DNA of 64,000 nt from Gigantopelta aegis (GCF_016097555.1 NC_054702.1:77327249-77391248), one strand, 5' to 3'. Shown: positions 1 to 12,215, numbered from the stretch's first letter. Made by a program: numbers and translations. The notes: generated by a model not told the origin, from the letters alone.

Positions 1-674
1 CATTGCGTTCATGTGTCCGCAGTTCTAATCAATAACAATTCATACCAAAATATATATAACCATACGTAATGATGTTTATATCTACTTATTATGGAAATTA
101 AACTTATTGGACCAGTGGGTGGTGTGGGGGTCACAGCTAAGGACCTCCTGACCTCACCCACCCTACCCCGCCCGATTGAAGTGCGCTTTTATAGTGCTGT
201 TCCAGACCACACACTAAAATTTCAAATTCCACCATTAAACGCTATAATTCATTGCAATACTATTTTACACCGATATGTAAATCAATAATTACAAAAATGC
301 CCCATAAAAGTATTTAAAAATCACATCACAGCATACAATATTAAACTGCTCTGGAACATCTTTTTTCCCCAGACATTTTGGGAAGCATGTCCCAGCATCG
401 TTTTTGAGAGACAATCAAACATACAAGCTTACACGCCTACATACATAGTGTGTACATACATACATACATGTATCCATGCATACATGTATCCATGCATACA
501 TCCATACATACATACATCAATACATACATACATACATACATACATTATCCCTGCCTATGTAATAGTCAACCTCGACATACATACAAAAAATAGATCTATA
601 TTTATACATCAATACATACTAGCCAGTGCCAGGTCTGCCCATTGTTTTATGCACGTAAGCGGGATCGGGATCGG
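1..674. repeat. AT-rich start of window with (CATA)n microsatellite
   Basis: No gene is seen. About 420-545 is an imperfect CATA/TACA tetranucleotide tract. The stretch 545-640 is repeated in part near 1210-1290 and 1630-1690 (shared words around acctcgacatacatac). The segment near 612-640 recurs inverted near 16870-16905, so it belongs to a dispersed repeat. Confidence 0.6.
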
Positions 675-1012
675 GATCGGGATGTAGCTCAAGCGGTAGC
701 GTGTCCGCCTGTGAAGCGGTCGGTCATCGGATCGATTCTTCTCAGTAGACCCATTTGCAGTTTGGGCTATTTTTCGTTCCAACCAGTTGTCCACAATTGG
801 TTCATCAAAGGCCGTGGTATGTGATGTCCTGTCTGTGGGAAAGTGCACATAAAAGACTACTTACTGCTTATCGGAAAGAGTAGCCTATGTGGCGGCAGCG
901 GGTTTTCTCTAAAGAAATATGTCAGAATGACCATATGCCGACGTTCAATAGCCGATGATAAGATAAAAATCAATGTGCTCTTGAGGCGTCGTTAAATAAA
1001 ACAAACTTTATT
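675..1012 (+). mobile_element. tRNA-derived SINE, head type C
   Basis: The 5' part looks like a tRNA with an A box (gtagctcaagcggtagcg) and a B-box-like cggatcgattc. The body has the shared core found in the other SINEs here (cataaaagactacttactgc, agagtagcctatgtggcg). The 3' end is the family tail gtcgttaaataaaacaaac. A (gggatc)n run sits just before the head. Confidence 0.75.
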
Positions 1013-1017
1013 TTTTC

Positions 1018-1235
1018 TTTTGTAAGCGGGATCGACCGCGTAGCTTGTAGGCCCTATGCATATGGTTGAGTTAAAGAGCATCTTTTTTATGGAAGCCTCA
1101 ATAGCTCAGAAGGTATGTCTGCAAGTTGCGGGCGATTCGGTGCCATAGGTTCGAGTCCCAGCAACGGCATGGGACAATTTGTGAGGCCAGAAAGGATTTA
1201 ATTATCCCCTGCGCCAGTGCGTTAATATCTAGCCT
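1018..1235 (+). mobile_element. SINE-like fragment, head type D
   Basis: Contains a tRNA-like promoter half (caatagctcagaaggtatg, then ggttcgagtccc as B box). The flanking words gcgtagcttgtaggccc and gccagtgcgttaatat return near 1547 and 1632, so this unit is partly duplicated next door in shortened form. Confidence 0.5.
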
Positions 1236-1288
1236 ATGTATGTATCGTTAACCTCGACATACATACAATGCAGAGACATTCATACATC

Positions 1289-1289
<1 letters not shown>

Positions 1290-1323
<34 letters not shown>
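1290..1323. repeat. (CA)n microsatellite
   Basis: Uninterrupted CA dinucleotide run of about 17 units directly before a small TIR element. Confidence 0.85.
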
Positions 1324-1324
<1 letters not shown>

Positions 1325-1325
<1 letters not shown>

Positions 1326-1466
1326 GGAGCGTCGGAAGCAATTAAAAGTTGGTACGACCATGAAAGCAATGTATATATCTATACTATTCGAGCGCCATAG
1401 GAAGAGAAAAAAACCCTCATTCTGGGCCCCAAAAGTGGTACGGACGTACCGCTTCCGACGCCCCTG
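1325..1466. mobile_element. Short TIR element (MITE)
   Basis: About 140 bp with inverted ends aggagcgtcggaagc and gcttccgacgcccct. A second, inverted copy lies at about 50430-50580 in ACSS1 intron 1 and shares the interior words ttaaaagttggtac and gaaagcaatgtatat. Family not identified. Confidence 0.65.
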
Positions 1467-1499
1467 CACAATATAAGTCTACATACACAAATCGCGAGT

Positions 1500-1800
1500 T
1501 ACGAATGCCAAACTTTTATATGGATTCCCTTTTTATAAGTTCAATCGATCGCGTAGCTTGTAGGCCCACTGCATATGTTGGAGTTAAATAGCATTTTCGA
1601 TAGCTCAGAACGATGTAATAAGCCCCTGCGCCAGTGCGTTAATATTTTATGTATGTAACAGTCAAACCCAACATACATAAAATATACATACATACACACG
1701 CACGCACGCACACGCGCGCGCGATCACATACAAGTCACAAGTTACGAATGCCAAACTTTTATATGGATTCCCTTTTTATGAGTTCCATGTGTCTTTCCCC
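1500..1800. repeat. Local partial duplication block
   Basis: The word gttacgaatgccaaac with its flank ttttatatggattccctt occurs at about 1498 and again at about 1741. The gcgtagcttgtaggccc block of 1040 recurs at 1550. A CA/CG run lies at 1690-1722. This is a local duplication of SINE D material; no gene is seen. Confidence 0.55.
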
Positions 1801-2099
1801 TTTCTAAAAAGATCATTAAAACTCATCCAGAATCCTAGGTGACACCTTTTTACTTATATCCTCTTGATTAAAATGATAAATCCAAGTTATATAATGCATA
1901 ACAGTTTTATTTAAAATAAGTCTGGGTCTTCCTTATGAGGCATACATGGAAAAGTCGACAATATTAAGTCTTGACCTCTTTGATAAACCGCCAATTACGT
2001 ACACTTCGTGCAGGTATTAATACCAAAATACGCTGGCAATAATAGAATGCAGTCATAAGTGTGTGTGTGCGGGGGAGGGGAAGCTATTAAATGTGAGGT

Positions 2100-2102
<3 letters not shown>

Positions 2103-2148
<46 letters not shown>
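2103..2148. repeat. (GT)n microsatellite
   Basis: Continuous GT dinucleotide run of roughly 22 units. Confidence 0.85.
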
Positions 2149-2149
<1 letters not shown>

Positions 2150-4001
2150 AAAGAAATTTATGTTGATGTATATAATAAACTCTGGTCCTGTTAAAAAAAG
2201 TATTCTAATTTTAACATGAAACGAATCTACATTCTCATGAACTTTCCAGATAATTGGTCGAGTGAAAAACGAAAAGAAAAAAAAAGATCGTCTTTCAACG
2301 GGAAGGAGACAGAGGGAAACACATATGCTCTGACCACCCCATCCTCAGTCCCGTTTCAAAATTAAAGGGACCAGTATCCCCTTGCCCCGCTTCCTCCTAT
2401 GACGTTTGTGTATATTATATTGTTGAAACGTGTAGCCTTTATATACAGGAAACAAACACGAAGTAGACCTACTTTCAATAAATGGAATGAATGTTTAACG
2501 ACACCCCAGCACGAAAAATACATCGGCTATTGGTATCAAACTATGGTAATACAAACAAATAAAGTGATGATCAACATCAACATAAAAATTCAAGATTTAA
2601 ATAAAAACACAGTGTAAAGAACTGAGCAAAAATACAAATATTACAGATAGACACTGACTTTTATTCAAAATTTTAATTATATCTCGAAGAAAACAAGGGG
2701 ATTTGTGCTGTATTGGCCATTCTCAAAGAGAATGTTACACCCCTGCACCACGGTGAGGTTACAGCACGCGCAGGGGTACTTTCAATAAAGCGGGCGCGTG
2801 TGCAGGGAAAGGGTTCCGGAGGCCAAAACCTCTCCCTGTCAAGAAATTTGTTTTCAATATATTTTCCGGATGAGCAAGACTCGACCCCCTTAGCCCAACA
2901 AATTCGATCGCCATTGTTGAACTCCTCCCCACCTCGCTAAAATACCTGCACATGCCTACAATGACCCCCCCCCCCCCCAACAAAACAAAACAACAACAAA
3001 AAAAACCCAACAAAACAAAACAAAACATCAATTTTTAGTGGTAATCACACGGTGACGTATATGAAACAGTAATAATCATGTGTCTAAATCAGCCAATTTC
3101 CTGGTTACTCCCATCAACGAACATGAATTTTTAAAATTTCTTGGCTTTCTCACTGTTACTCACTAGATGTCAGTAACATGTAATGTATTAATTACCATGA
3201 CACATGCGTTATAATAACAGGAATGTTTTATCTACACCTCCACACATTTTAAACTATGGAATATTTGATGTCTTAGTTATTTCTATACTTTATCGAGAGA
3301 AAAAGTAAGTTACTCCGCTGTCATGTTTTTAAAATACGATTTCGGAGAGATTTTGACATTGGTAGCAAAGGTATACGCGACCAAGTACTTATAATTAAAT
3401 TTAGAGAATTAATGGTGAATAAACGAATTAGTACCCTAAAGAAATTATCATGTTTCATAAATATAATAATTAATTCAAACGCCCTTGACTACAAACCATC
3501 AAAACCAAACATATTTAATAAAATATTACCATTATCCACTGCACCATATACAAGTTTAACAATCAATTCGTTTATAAGTACTTGGATACCAGTATAATCT
3601 GTATTAAATATCTGTATTATTACATAATATACTGATATGTATGTTTGTATGTGTTTGGGTTTGTGCATGTATTGTAATTAATGTATTTACCGTCAACCAT
3701 CTTGTCACGTGTATATAACAAATGTTTACAATATATGTATATATTCCTCCTATGCCGTTGTGTAACGGCCAGTGTAAATAAAGTCTTGTCTTGTTCATAA
3801 GAAGGCAGATCACATCGTGTTTACTTCCTGGCTTATTCTTTAATACAGACAGAATGTTAAATAGGTGTACCTACACTCGATTAGCTTCTTCGGAATCTCA
3901 TACGTCATTAAAATTAAATGGTACAGTACGGACTGCTACACTTTGGAACTGATCGAAACACATGTATATTATAGAGGAGATTCAGACGAGTGTACAGGAA
4001 A

Positions 4002-4034
<33 letters not shown>

Positions 4035-5583
4035 AATAGGCAGTAGTGAGCTAAGTGTTTTAGGGATATCCAATTATGCTCCCTCGAAATATATATATAT
4101 TTTTTAAATATTTAAAAACATTTATTAATAAATATCGCTTGGTGTATGTGCGATATTCACGTAATACACATTCACCGCTCACAAAACACTACGCATGATG
4201 CACTTCATACATATGAAATCGCTCCAACTTAGTGTCACCAATACGACTTTTATCTGTAAAAATATATGCAGTGTGCACACATTTATATGCTTAAATTGTA
4301 AATTATGGATTTGTGGAATGGATGGACAACGATCAGTTGGCGTATTTAACTAATTAATGACTATATGATTATGTTAAATTTCATTCATTATCAAGTCCAA
4401 ATATACAATTAAAAATTTGCTATACCATTTGATCAGTATCGTTTTGCAAACTTGACGTTTGGTTCATGGGCGTACGACCCGGGGGGGGGGGGGGCAACCC
4501 CCCCCCCCCCCGGCCCAAATTCGGGCAAAACAGTGGGGAAAATTCGGGCAGTTTTTATCTGGGTAAAAATTTCGGGCAAATCAACCCTTCCAGCCCCCCT
4601 AAATCAAACAGTCCCCATACGCCTATGGTTTGATTGACGACAAGCTGTTTTTGCCAGAGGGCACTGTGCGTAAAATTATGTACCCTAAATTTAGATCACA
4701 GTAAGAAAACCACTGTTAAAATTGTGTCAAATTCCAAAACATTTCTAACTCACATCCACCTGGTAGTGGCACTTATGGTCGGTTTTATGTAAAAACCTTC
4801 AAATTATTTTCTAACAGGAAGCTTGGCTTTGGTGTGTTGCAATACAATTGTCACCCTAAATAGTTTGATTATGCTATAATAATATAAAATAATTAAAAGA
4901 AAAATTATTTTAATGTTTTATTATCACATACGTATACCCACAATATCAAACTTGATATCTGGTTCCATTCATCAGTTTAATGATTAATGGATTTATTTAT
5001 CTGTCATCCAAAATGTCCAACACTGTATTTCTGAATAAGAAAACGTCCAAGGGATATTTACAAGGGATATTCACACATCAAACACAGTTGTTAGGTAATT
5101 ATTTCCACTTTCACTTCAATTGTCCACACTATTGGACATAGCATATTCAGAACTTCAGTCACATGTATACACTTCACAACTCATTTTATAGATACAAGCT
5201 TTCTTCTAAAATATAAGAGTAACAAGTGTAAACAATTCTAAAGATGTTACACAAGATATAATACCATTCAGAGAAGATATCTGGAATATCAAATATTTTG
5301 TAATCAAAACTCTACCAGTACATGAGCAGAGACCGCTTGCACATGTGCATGTCCTACATATATTTTGGTATCTTTTTAAACTTTGTGCCTTTCAGATGGT
5401 TAAAAATAAAATTGTAATCCATTTCTACTAAAAAAAAAAATGAACTGATATAATGTGATATAATATTATACAATATATCCATAAACATGTGCAAGACTAA
5501 GAGACAGGATCTTATGTCTTTGTTATTATTCAGGTTAACAGTACAGTACATTGAAGTGCTGATGCTGACACTGTACATCATAA
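2150..5583. other. Gene-free stretch with TE debris and homopolymers
   Basis: No coding exon is recognised. About 2485-2600 holds a SINE-tail-like piece (gaatgtttaacgacacc, catcggctattgg). About 2735-2965 is a TIR-type repeat with a poly-C run, related to 43670-43920 and 10157-10362. A poly-G run of about 30 lies at 4003-4033. About 4463-4630 is a short element with inverted ends (gggcgtacg / catacgcc) and adjoining poly-G and poly-C runs. The rest is AT-rich and may hold 3' UTR of the minus-strand UQCC3-like gene. Confidence 0.5.
3330..3795 (+). mobile_element. Possible LINE 3' end
   Basis: The stretch ends in taaataaagtcttgtcttg, a repeat-tailed 3' terminus of the kind seen on CR1/L2-like LINEs. 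No reverse transcriptase motif survives. Named only from the tail style. Confidence 0.3.
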
Positions 5584-7764
5584 TCACTTTTCATCTGGAA
5601 TCCCTGCAGATCTTTTCAAAACCGCCATACATTGTTTGTTTGTGTTACTTATCTTCTGAGATGGTGGTATTCCCAGCTTCTGTGAAAAGAAACCAAAACA
5701 AATTAGTTTAGAGGCTGTTAAAAAATTACTTAATTTATTTATAAATACCAAAGTAACAAAAAAAGAAGAAGCCACTAAAATATGTGTGTGTTTCCGGTTT
5801 CCCAAACTACCCTAATTTTATATAGCAACCCTGAAATATTTTTAGCCAAAAAAAATTAAAATCATGATCCCTGATTTTATTTTCAATCAGTAATCTAGAT
5901 TCAGAACACCTGGTCTGATTATGGTTTCTCGGTTTGATTTGATTTAAAAAAAAAAAAAAAAAAAAAGTTCCTACCTACCTACCATATTTTTTTCCAAGGA
6001 TAAAACCTGAAACACTCTTTTTTTCTTTTTTTTTTAAGGTCTGATCAAATTGCATCATAGTTATCAAGAATTACAAGGCTGACAAGAGAAGTACATAATT
6101 TTAGTTGGGCCAATGGTCTCAAGTGTTATAAAATATTTTTCTGAACACAAATTCCCCCTTCCCATAAAGGCAATTTTAAGTTTAATAACATATAAATAAA
6201 ATATAACATTCTTTGCACTTTTTCAAATTTGCATTTTTGCAAGTGGATTACTATATAAAATGTTACGTCACTGAAGTGTACTTTTAAGCCGAAAGTAAAT
6301 ACTTTGCATTGTGAATGTCCATGTACGGAATAGCATCTATATGGAAAAGGTACAGAGTATATGCACTGTACACATCAATACTCATGCACAGAAAAGCACA
6401 CAAAATTGCATTAGTGAAAAGCAGGCCTTAGAAATGGTTATGTCTCATACACACTATGGCTAAGCTGCTTAGTTAGGAATAGTTCATCAAAGTAAACCTC
6501 AAGCATACAGCATATCGTCAATGTTTATCTTGATGAATCAAGTTATGAAGAGAATTATAAAAATAGCTGGATTCTGTATCCTTTCATTTCATTTCAACTT
6601 ATTTTTGTGCTTATATCCAATTACGGTTCAAGCACGCTGTCCTGGGCACATACCTCAGCTATCTGGGCTGTCTTTCCAGGACAGTGAGTTAGTTGTTAAG
6701 AGGGAAGAGGGTGTAGTGGTCTTACACCTACCCACCAAGTCGTTAAAACTTGCTCTGGGTGGGAGCGGTACCAGGTTGTGAAGCCTGTACCTTTCAGCCT
6801 TATGTTCAATGGCTTAACCACAACACCACCGAAACCGGTTGTCAGTATCCAAGACTCAAGCGGGCAGGTATTGAGTTTGCTCCCCTTTAAAGCAATGCAG
6901 ATGCTGAAATGGTTACAAGTCCTTCCTTCTCCCTCACCTAAGCAGTGTGAAGTAGTGTGTCCACTTGAGTGTATGCAGATAACACAATAATCCAACACAA
7001 CAAAATAACATAGGGCAGTGTCCATTTGTCTGGTGTGGAGTGCAGTCCAGCGTGCGGTTGCGGATACGTTTATGCTGACCGGATAATGTAGTGGTTGGTT
7101 TGGAGTGTCACGAAGCGTAGCTGAATGTGGGTGCTGTCGGGTTTCTTTCTGTAGTAAGTGTATTAGTGATTAATATGTGGATTTTTTTGTATCACTTAAC
7201 TCGAAAATGATTGATGTAAACGTATTTGACGTCAAACATAGGATTGTTGTGGTATTAGAGTGGGACTCGTTGCCTACCGTTTGGTAGTCAGGAATTGCCA
7301 AAAAAAGACATAGGTTGGTCTCTGACTGTAATGAGAGCGTGTTTATGTCCAAATGTCCATCTAGCTCTCTTACAGTCAGAGTACTCGGGCTATTGCATAG
7401 CATACCTTCAAAATGGACACACAATTTAAATACCTCATAACAACCCCAGCTTCATTCAATGAGTAGAATTAAAACAAAAACAGCTGGTACTATATGAGAT
7501 GATATATGATAAGATGATATATGATATGATATGATATGATATGATATGATATGATATGATATGATATGATATACGACGTCGTTTGACAAGAGCGCTGGGA
7601 ATTTGTTTTTTTAACAGGCGAGCTAACTTAGATCCAATGTACACCACTATGACCAACTTTACCTTTCTCATCGCTTCATCCGATGGCGTTACCATCGCAA
7701 ACAGCGAATACCCAACGAATGTGCATGTCGCAAGGTAAAACACTGAACGAGTTAATATATACAT
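5584..7764 (-). CDS. UQCC3: UQCC3-like complex III assembly microprotein, two exons
   Basis: Exon 1 (7663-7764) encodes 34 residues beginning MYILTRSVFYL. Exon 2 (5584-5679) encodes 31 residues and TGA. The junctions are AAG|gtaaag and ttcacag|AAG, joined in phase 0, giving 65 residues. A single hydrophobic segment (residues 7-25) is followed by FAMVTPSDEAMRK and then a charged tail with NKQCMAVLKRSAG. This matches the layout I recall for UQCC3: an N-terminal membrane anchor, then VGYALLVIVTP, then a short helix. UQCC3 is an inner-mitochondrial-membrane factor for cytochrome b maturation and complex III assembly; the human protein is 93 residues. An upstream in-frame ATG at 7800 would add 12 residues; the inner one fits the family start better. 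The intron carries a SINE, a truncated Mutator-like copy and an (ATATG)n tract. Identity is by pattern recognition only. Confidence 0.62.
6583..6842 (-). mobile_element. SINE with head B (variant body)
   Basis: Read on the minus strand it starts with a tRNA-like head (aaccggtttcggtggtg, gttaagccat) and runs into a body ending near tggatataagcac-like sequence. It matches pieces at 48930-49142, 57510-57690 and 63838-63958. It lies in the UQCC3-like intron. Confidence 0.6.
7102..7394 (-). mobile_element. Truncated Mutator-like MITE copy
   Basis: Near-identical, in opposite orientation, to 22675-22968. It includes the complete 66-bp TIR ending ctcgggcta at 7394. The other half, including the second TIR, is absent: homology stops at ggagtgtcac. 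Confidence 0.8.
7493..7573. repeat. (ATATG)n microsatellite
   Basis: Pentanucleotide array of about 14-15 units in the UQCC3-like intron, about 90 bp downstream of the exon 1 donor in gene orientation. Confidence 0.85.
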
Positions 7765-7800
7765 TATTTCTTTACATTTATATGAAAATACAACACTCAA

Positions 7801-8360
7801 ACATTTATACTAGATCATGCTGCAAGGGAAACAACTTTCACAAATTACTTCCCCTTCACTCTGACGCAATCTTTATTCATTATCGAACTTTAAACTTTTA
7901 GACCTTCGTTCAAAATTTTATGTCGAAATTACTTCTTTAAAAAAAAAAAAATAAAAAAAAATAATTAAGTAGTCCGATCCTCTCTTCTTTCTCGTATTTA
8001 TTTTTGGACTGTCCTTCTAAAATGCTCAAAATTATATCAATATTCGGCCGAGCAGCCAATTATTTTATTTTTGGCTTATTAACTTTTTTATTTTATTTTT
8101 AAAAATATGTTAACGTTTTCACTAATTTTCAAAATTCGGCCCATTTTCAAATCTACCCCCCCCCCCCCCCCCCCCCATCCCTTTTGTCCCGGACCCAGTC
8201 ACTGGCGAAGTCACAAATTGTGCCCGGGAGAGACGTGCTTGAACCTTAATTAGAGACAGGCACGTTAATATGTTATCCAATACGATATTATTTATCTTTC
8301 ATACCCTCTTCAGTTCAACTATTGGACATGGAATTCTTCTTCTGCGTTCAATCTTTTTAC
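7801..8360. other. Intergenic stretch, A-rich and poly-C runs
   Basis: Nothing gene-like is seen. Contains an A-rich run near 7940 and a poly-C run of about 20 at 8157-8176 followed by cccggacccagtcactggcg, which reads like an end of a TIR element. SINE-like words lie near 8215-8250. Confidence 0.5.
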
Positions 8361-8365
8361 GGCCG

Positions 8366-9150
8366 TCATATCAGTAATCCGGATGTGGCGATAAAGTTTG
8401 CCATCTTTCGGAGGTCGTCGACAGGTTCCCAGAGTTTGGTGTTGAGGGACGTGTCTTCCGTCCAAACTCTCTGTCGGATTTCTTCTAGGTGCGGGCAGGT
8501 TTGTAGAACGTGTCCCGGTGTTTGCTCTTCAGCACCACATTCACATTGGGCCACCTCTGCAAGTCCCATCCTTTTTAGGTGCTTCTTTAGGCCACGATGT
8601 CCAGTGCGAAGACGAAAGATTAAAAAAAATTCTTTTCTGTCTAGTTGATTAATGCTGTCACAGTCAGGGCTGTATCCACCATTCCTCGTCTTCCAATCAC
8701 ATTTGAATTTTTGCTTTAGAATTGTCTTGGCTTCATTGTATGATATGGAAACGTTGGGTTCTGGAAGGCAGCTGCCTGCTTTGGCCAGTAGGTCGGCCAT
8801 TCCGTTGCTTGCAACTCCTACATGTGCAGGGATCCACTGTAGTATCACCTTGCAGCTTTGATTAAGAGCATTCAGTTTTTCTTGCAGTTGTCTAATCAGT
8901 TCTGAGGGTCCTGATGAAAGTGACTGAAGAGCTGACAAGGAATCTGTTAGAAGCACTGTATTCTCTTTCTTTCCTTTCTTTATCAAAAGCTCTGTCGCGG
9001 CAATCAGGGATTGCAATTCTGCTCTGTAGTTCGAGCTTAGCTCACCAACTGGAATGGAGAGGGAGGCTGAGGAGCCATCTATATTACTTATCCACCTTTT
9101 CGTATAGCATTCTCCGCTGAGCCATCTATAAATGCCTGGATCCAGGTTGT
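8366..9150 (-). pseudogene. LINE RNase H domain and C-terminal zinc knuckle
   Basis: The three acidic positions of RNase H can be read: D in FIDGSA, E in YRAELQSLIAATE and D in LLTDSLSALQSL. The first D lies in another frame from the rest, with stops between. Downstream is IPAHVGVASNGMADLLAKAG, the usual HxGxxGNExAD region with N for G and M for E. A CxCx-H-x-C cluster follows (CECGAEEQTPGHVLQTCPH), as in LINE tails. The open part is 216 residues, 8366-9016. Confidence 0.9.
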
Positions 9151-9534
9151 CTTTGGATATCGCCTGTCTATCATTCCTAGGGTAAGTGCCAGCTGTTACA
9201 TATGCACTGTAACATCCAATTTGATTTCTGGGAGATGGTGTGTTGGTGACCAGACATTTGGAGAAAGTTTTTCATATTGACTGGCATTTTGCATGAGCAC
9301 ATCAGTATGCATTTTTTGCAGATCCTTCACATAGTGGTTGACACTGCCTTTTCAGTCTGGTTTTTTGTCATGTCCTGGAGCTTTTGGTGTGTGTGGGGGG
9401 GGGGGGGGGGGGGGTGACGACAATCTTTTAATCTTTTCTCCTTGGATGAGGACCTTATATTCTCACCTGGACTCCAGGGGCTCAAGGTCTGGGTTTTTTT
9501 TAGGGTTTTTTCATTTCTCTGATTGGAGTGCTCT

Positions 9535-10776
9535 TCATATCACCAAGGATGATTCTGAGGCCCCTGTGCTGCAGGTTATCTTATTTCTGTTTGCTTTTGA
9601 AGCAGTTGTCCAGGTTGGAGAGGCATATTCCATGGTAGGTCTTATAGTTCCAGTGTATACCTGCTTGAGGATCTTGGAGTTGGCACTCCAGTAAGTCCCA
9701 GCCAGTGTCTTCATTAATGACAGTTTCCTGACAGCTCTTGCCTCTGTGGCATCAATGTGAGACTGCCATGTCAGCCGTGTATCTAGTGTCAGTCCAAGGA
9801 AAGTTGGTGTGTCTGATTGTGGCACTGGCTGGTCTTCAAGTTTTAGCTTCCCTTTCTCCTTTTGAATGGAGAGGGAGAAAAGTGTTGAAACTGGGCTTTT
9901 TGGTTGAGTTGGATTATGTAGGTTGCAGTTGATGTATGCTCCTCGGAGCTTCATACAACAAGGTCATCAGCATGTGAGGTCATTTATGTAGACCAGGAAC
10001 AGGGTTGGTGATATCACACTTTCCTGGGACACTCCTCTCATTTTGACGATGTTGCCGACTATGCTATCTACCTCCACGCTTGCAATGCGTTGGTACAGGT
10101 AATCACTCAGCCATCTGTGCATCATCCCACTGACACCTGCTTCCAGAAGTCTGAGCATCAGCAGGCGCGTGCGCAGGGGTGGTAGGTGGGGGTTAGTTTG
10201 GGGGTCGAATCCCCCACCCCCACCCCCCCGCTCAAGGCGATTTTTTTTCATATCCCGATTTTTTACATTCCTGTGAATGGATATGGAAGTACTGAGATGT
10301 TATCGGGCTTCGCCAGACACCTCGACCCACCCTTGAAAAATTTCCTGTGCACACCCCTGAACAGCCCGTCTTTCCAAACTGTGTCAAAGGCCTTTGACAG
10401 GTCAAAGAAGACTGCTGATCTTCTGTACTATGGTGCTGTCGGTAGGCTATCTTTCCATCAGTTTACCCACGCAGCTGAGGAGACTGATTGGCCTGTAACT
10501 TCTGGCCTCTTGCTTGTCTTTTCCTTTTTTAAGGATAGGTCTGACGTGGGCTTCTTTCCACTTTGCTGGGACTTTCCCTGTATGCCAGCTTTGATTTAAA
10601 ATATTCAAGAGGGTTCGCTTTGCCCCAGCTCCGAGGTGTTTTAGCATTTCATTTGTGGTTCCGTCAGGGCCTGGTGCCTTCTTCTGTTTGAGCTTTCCCA
10701 GTGCATCTTCAAGCTCATGTAGGCTCAAACAGTTTGTCATGCAGGAGCTAATCTCTAGGTCTGAAGCTTTCTTCAA
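9535..10776 (-). pseudogene. LINE reverse transcriptase, broken
   Basis: Recognisable blocks are APGPDGTTNEMLKHLG (10447-10776), RPISLLSCVGKLMER, GVSQESVISPTLFLVYINDL (9967-10251), a shifted HADDLVV where YADD is expected (about 9955-9970), and TFLGLTLDTRLTWQSHI in the thumb/connector (9535-9954). The Tyr of YADD reads His. A GC-rich insertion interrupts the palm. Confidence 0.88.
10157..10362. mobile_element. TIR element inserted in the LINE
   Basis: Begins aggcgcgtgcgcaggggtgg and ends cctgtgcacacccctga, which are rough inverted repeats. It has a C-rich subterminal run (about 10210-10229). LINE reading resumes on both sides. Related pieces lie near 2735-2965 and 43670-43920. Confidence 0.55.
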
Positions 10777-11049
10777 TTCTCTTATCTTTTTTTATGACTT
10801 CCCCTAGTCTACCTGATGTTTGCTGCTGCTTTCCCTGTGACAGTGCCTTTCTCTGTTTTGAGAGTTGTTTTGGTTCTTTGTGTGTTGTCTTCATTCAGCA
10901 TTTTTGTGAGTTGCCAAAGTTTTGTTGTGTCCTTTTCAAGAGTTTGTTTTATCTTTTAGTCGATAAATGTTGTTTTGGCTTGTTTCTGTTGAGCGATATT
11001 TCGATTATTTGGAGTTTTCTCCATAATATCCCTGGCCTCACTTAGCTCT

Positions 11050-11480
11050 TTGTGCAGTTTGTCGAGTGGAGTTCCAGAATGGTTTGCAGTTTCATCTTCT
11101 TCCCTTCAGTATTGTTTGCTATGCTGCATCGAGGATGGCAGTTGTGAAGCTGCAGGCATTTTTGTCAACTTTGAAGTAGTTCCTGGTGATAAGAGTTGAT
11201 TTTTCAACTTCCACAGAGGAGAGAGTGTTCTTGACGAGTGTAACAACTTCACCCTTTAGTCGATTTTCTCGGTCTTGTCTGTGAAGTTTATAGCCTCGGA
11301 CAACAAATCTATGAGAGCTGTTGAGGTAGGTCTCTTGAATACAGCAGGTGTCAATGTTTTGGGTTTTGAGGTAGTTCTGCAGATGTCTTCTTTTGTCGCA
11401 CTCCTTCAGTATTCCAATGCATCATGCGAAGTTGTTGTTGACTGTTAGCTCTACTCTGATCTCCCTCAGTCGTGGCAGGA
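11050..11480 (-). pseudogene. LINE AP-type endonuclease, partial
   Basis: The minus strand reads LRMMHWNTEGVRQKK, then, after a one-base frame change, IDTCCIQETYLNSSHRF, VVRGYKLHRQDREN and RLKGEVVTLVKNTLSS. The N/E pair (WN.EG, QET) is typical of the exonuclease-endonuclease-phosphatase fold of LINEs. The C-terminal catalytic part is decayed. Confidence 0.8.
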
Positions 11481-11908
11481 GACTCAGAGACGCGGTCAGT
11501 AGCTTGGTTTGGGCCCCATCGAGACTGGGAGCTTGGTGCCGTCCCATCCTGGCTGCGGTCAAACAGGAAGACACCACATCTTTCTAATGATACTTGTACA
11601 GCGATATGATTGTAAAAGCGTAGACATCCGATTGTCTCCCACGCTGTGATGGCTGATGTCTTCTGTGGTTGAGGTGTTTACTCAGGGTATTAAGCCTCCT
11701 CCCAAAGAATGGTTACCAGCCAAGACTATCGAGTCCTTTCCATCCAGATGATTTATTCTCGGAGTTGTCCTTCTCTTAGATAACTTGTCTACCAGGATTA
11801 GTGAGTGTTATCTGCCCAATGATGTTTTAGATCATCTTCTCCTAGGCTAGCTGCTTGACAAGACTATCGGGCCTAGCCTGCTCGGGTTTTTGGGTCTTCC
11901 ATGACATT

Positions 11909-12215
11909 ATCACTTGGGTATCGTCAGTGGTCGTTTTTGCTCCAACGTACCCTACCAATAGGCCTAATAATATGCATTTTTCTTTGGATTTTTACGAAAG
12001 AAAAATACTATAACCATATTTCGTTCTATTAATGCAAACTGAAATATTTTTAGTTAAAAAGTTTATTATATTATCAAGTCATTTATGTTGTTTTACAAGT
12101 CAGGTTGATAAAAGCGAAGCGCCTTGTCGTAAATGACTGCCTTTGTTTACACTGTGCATACAGGAGTTGGTCGGAGCTGACGTCACTTCACCCAAGCTAG
12201 AATTCCGGACGCTGT
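11909..12215. repeat. Dispersed repeat, copy 1
   Basis: About 300 bp closely matching 20364-20675 in the same orientation: shared words include aataggcctaataatatgc, caagtcatttatgttg and gaagcgccttgtcgtaaat. No coding potential or clear TIR seen. Confidence 0.75.

Larger units (their letters stand above)
8366..11590 (-). mobile_element. Degenerate LINE with endonuclease, RT and RNase H
   Basis: On the minus strand the order is apurinic-type endonuclease (about 11050-11480), reverse transcriptase (about 9960-10776), connector (9535-9954) and RNase H (8366-9150). EN-RT-RNase H order fits the I-group of the jockey superfamily. At least four frame changes or stops separate the parts, and a TIR element is inserted at about 10157-10362. 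The copy is dead. 5' and 3' ends are not defined. Confidence 0.88.
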
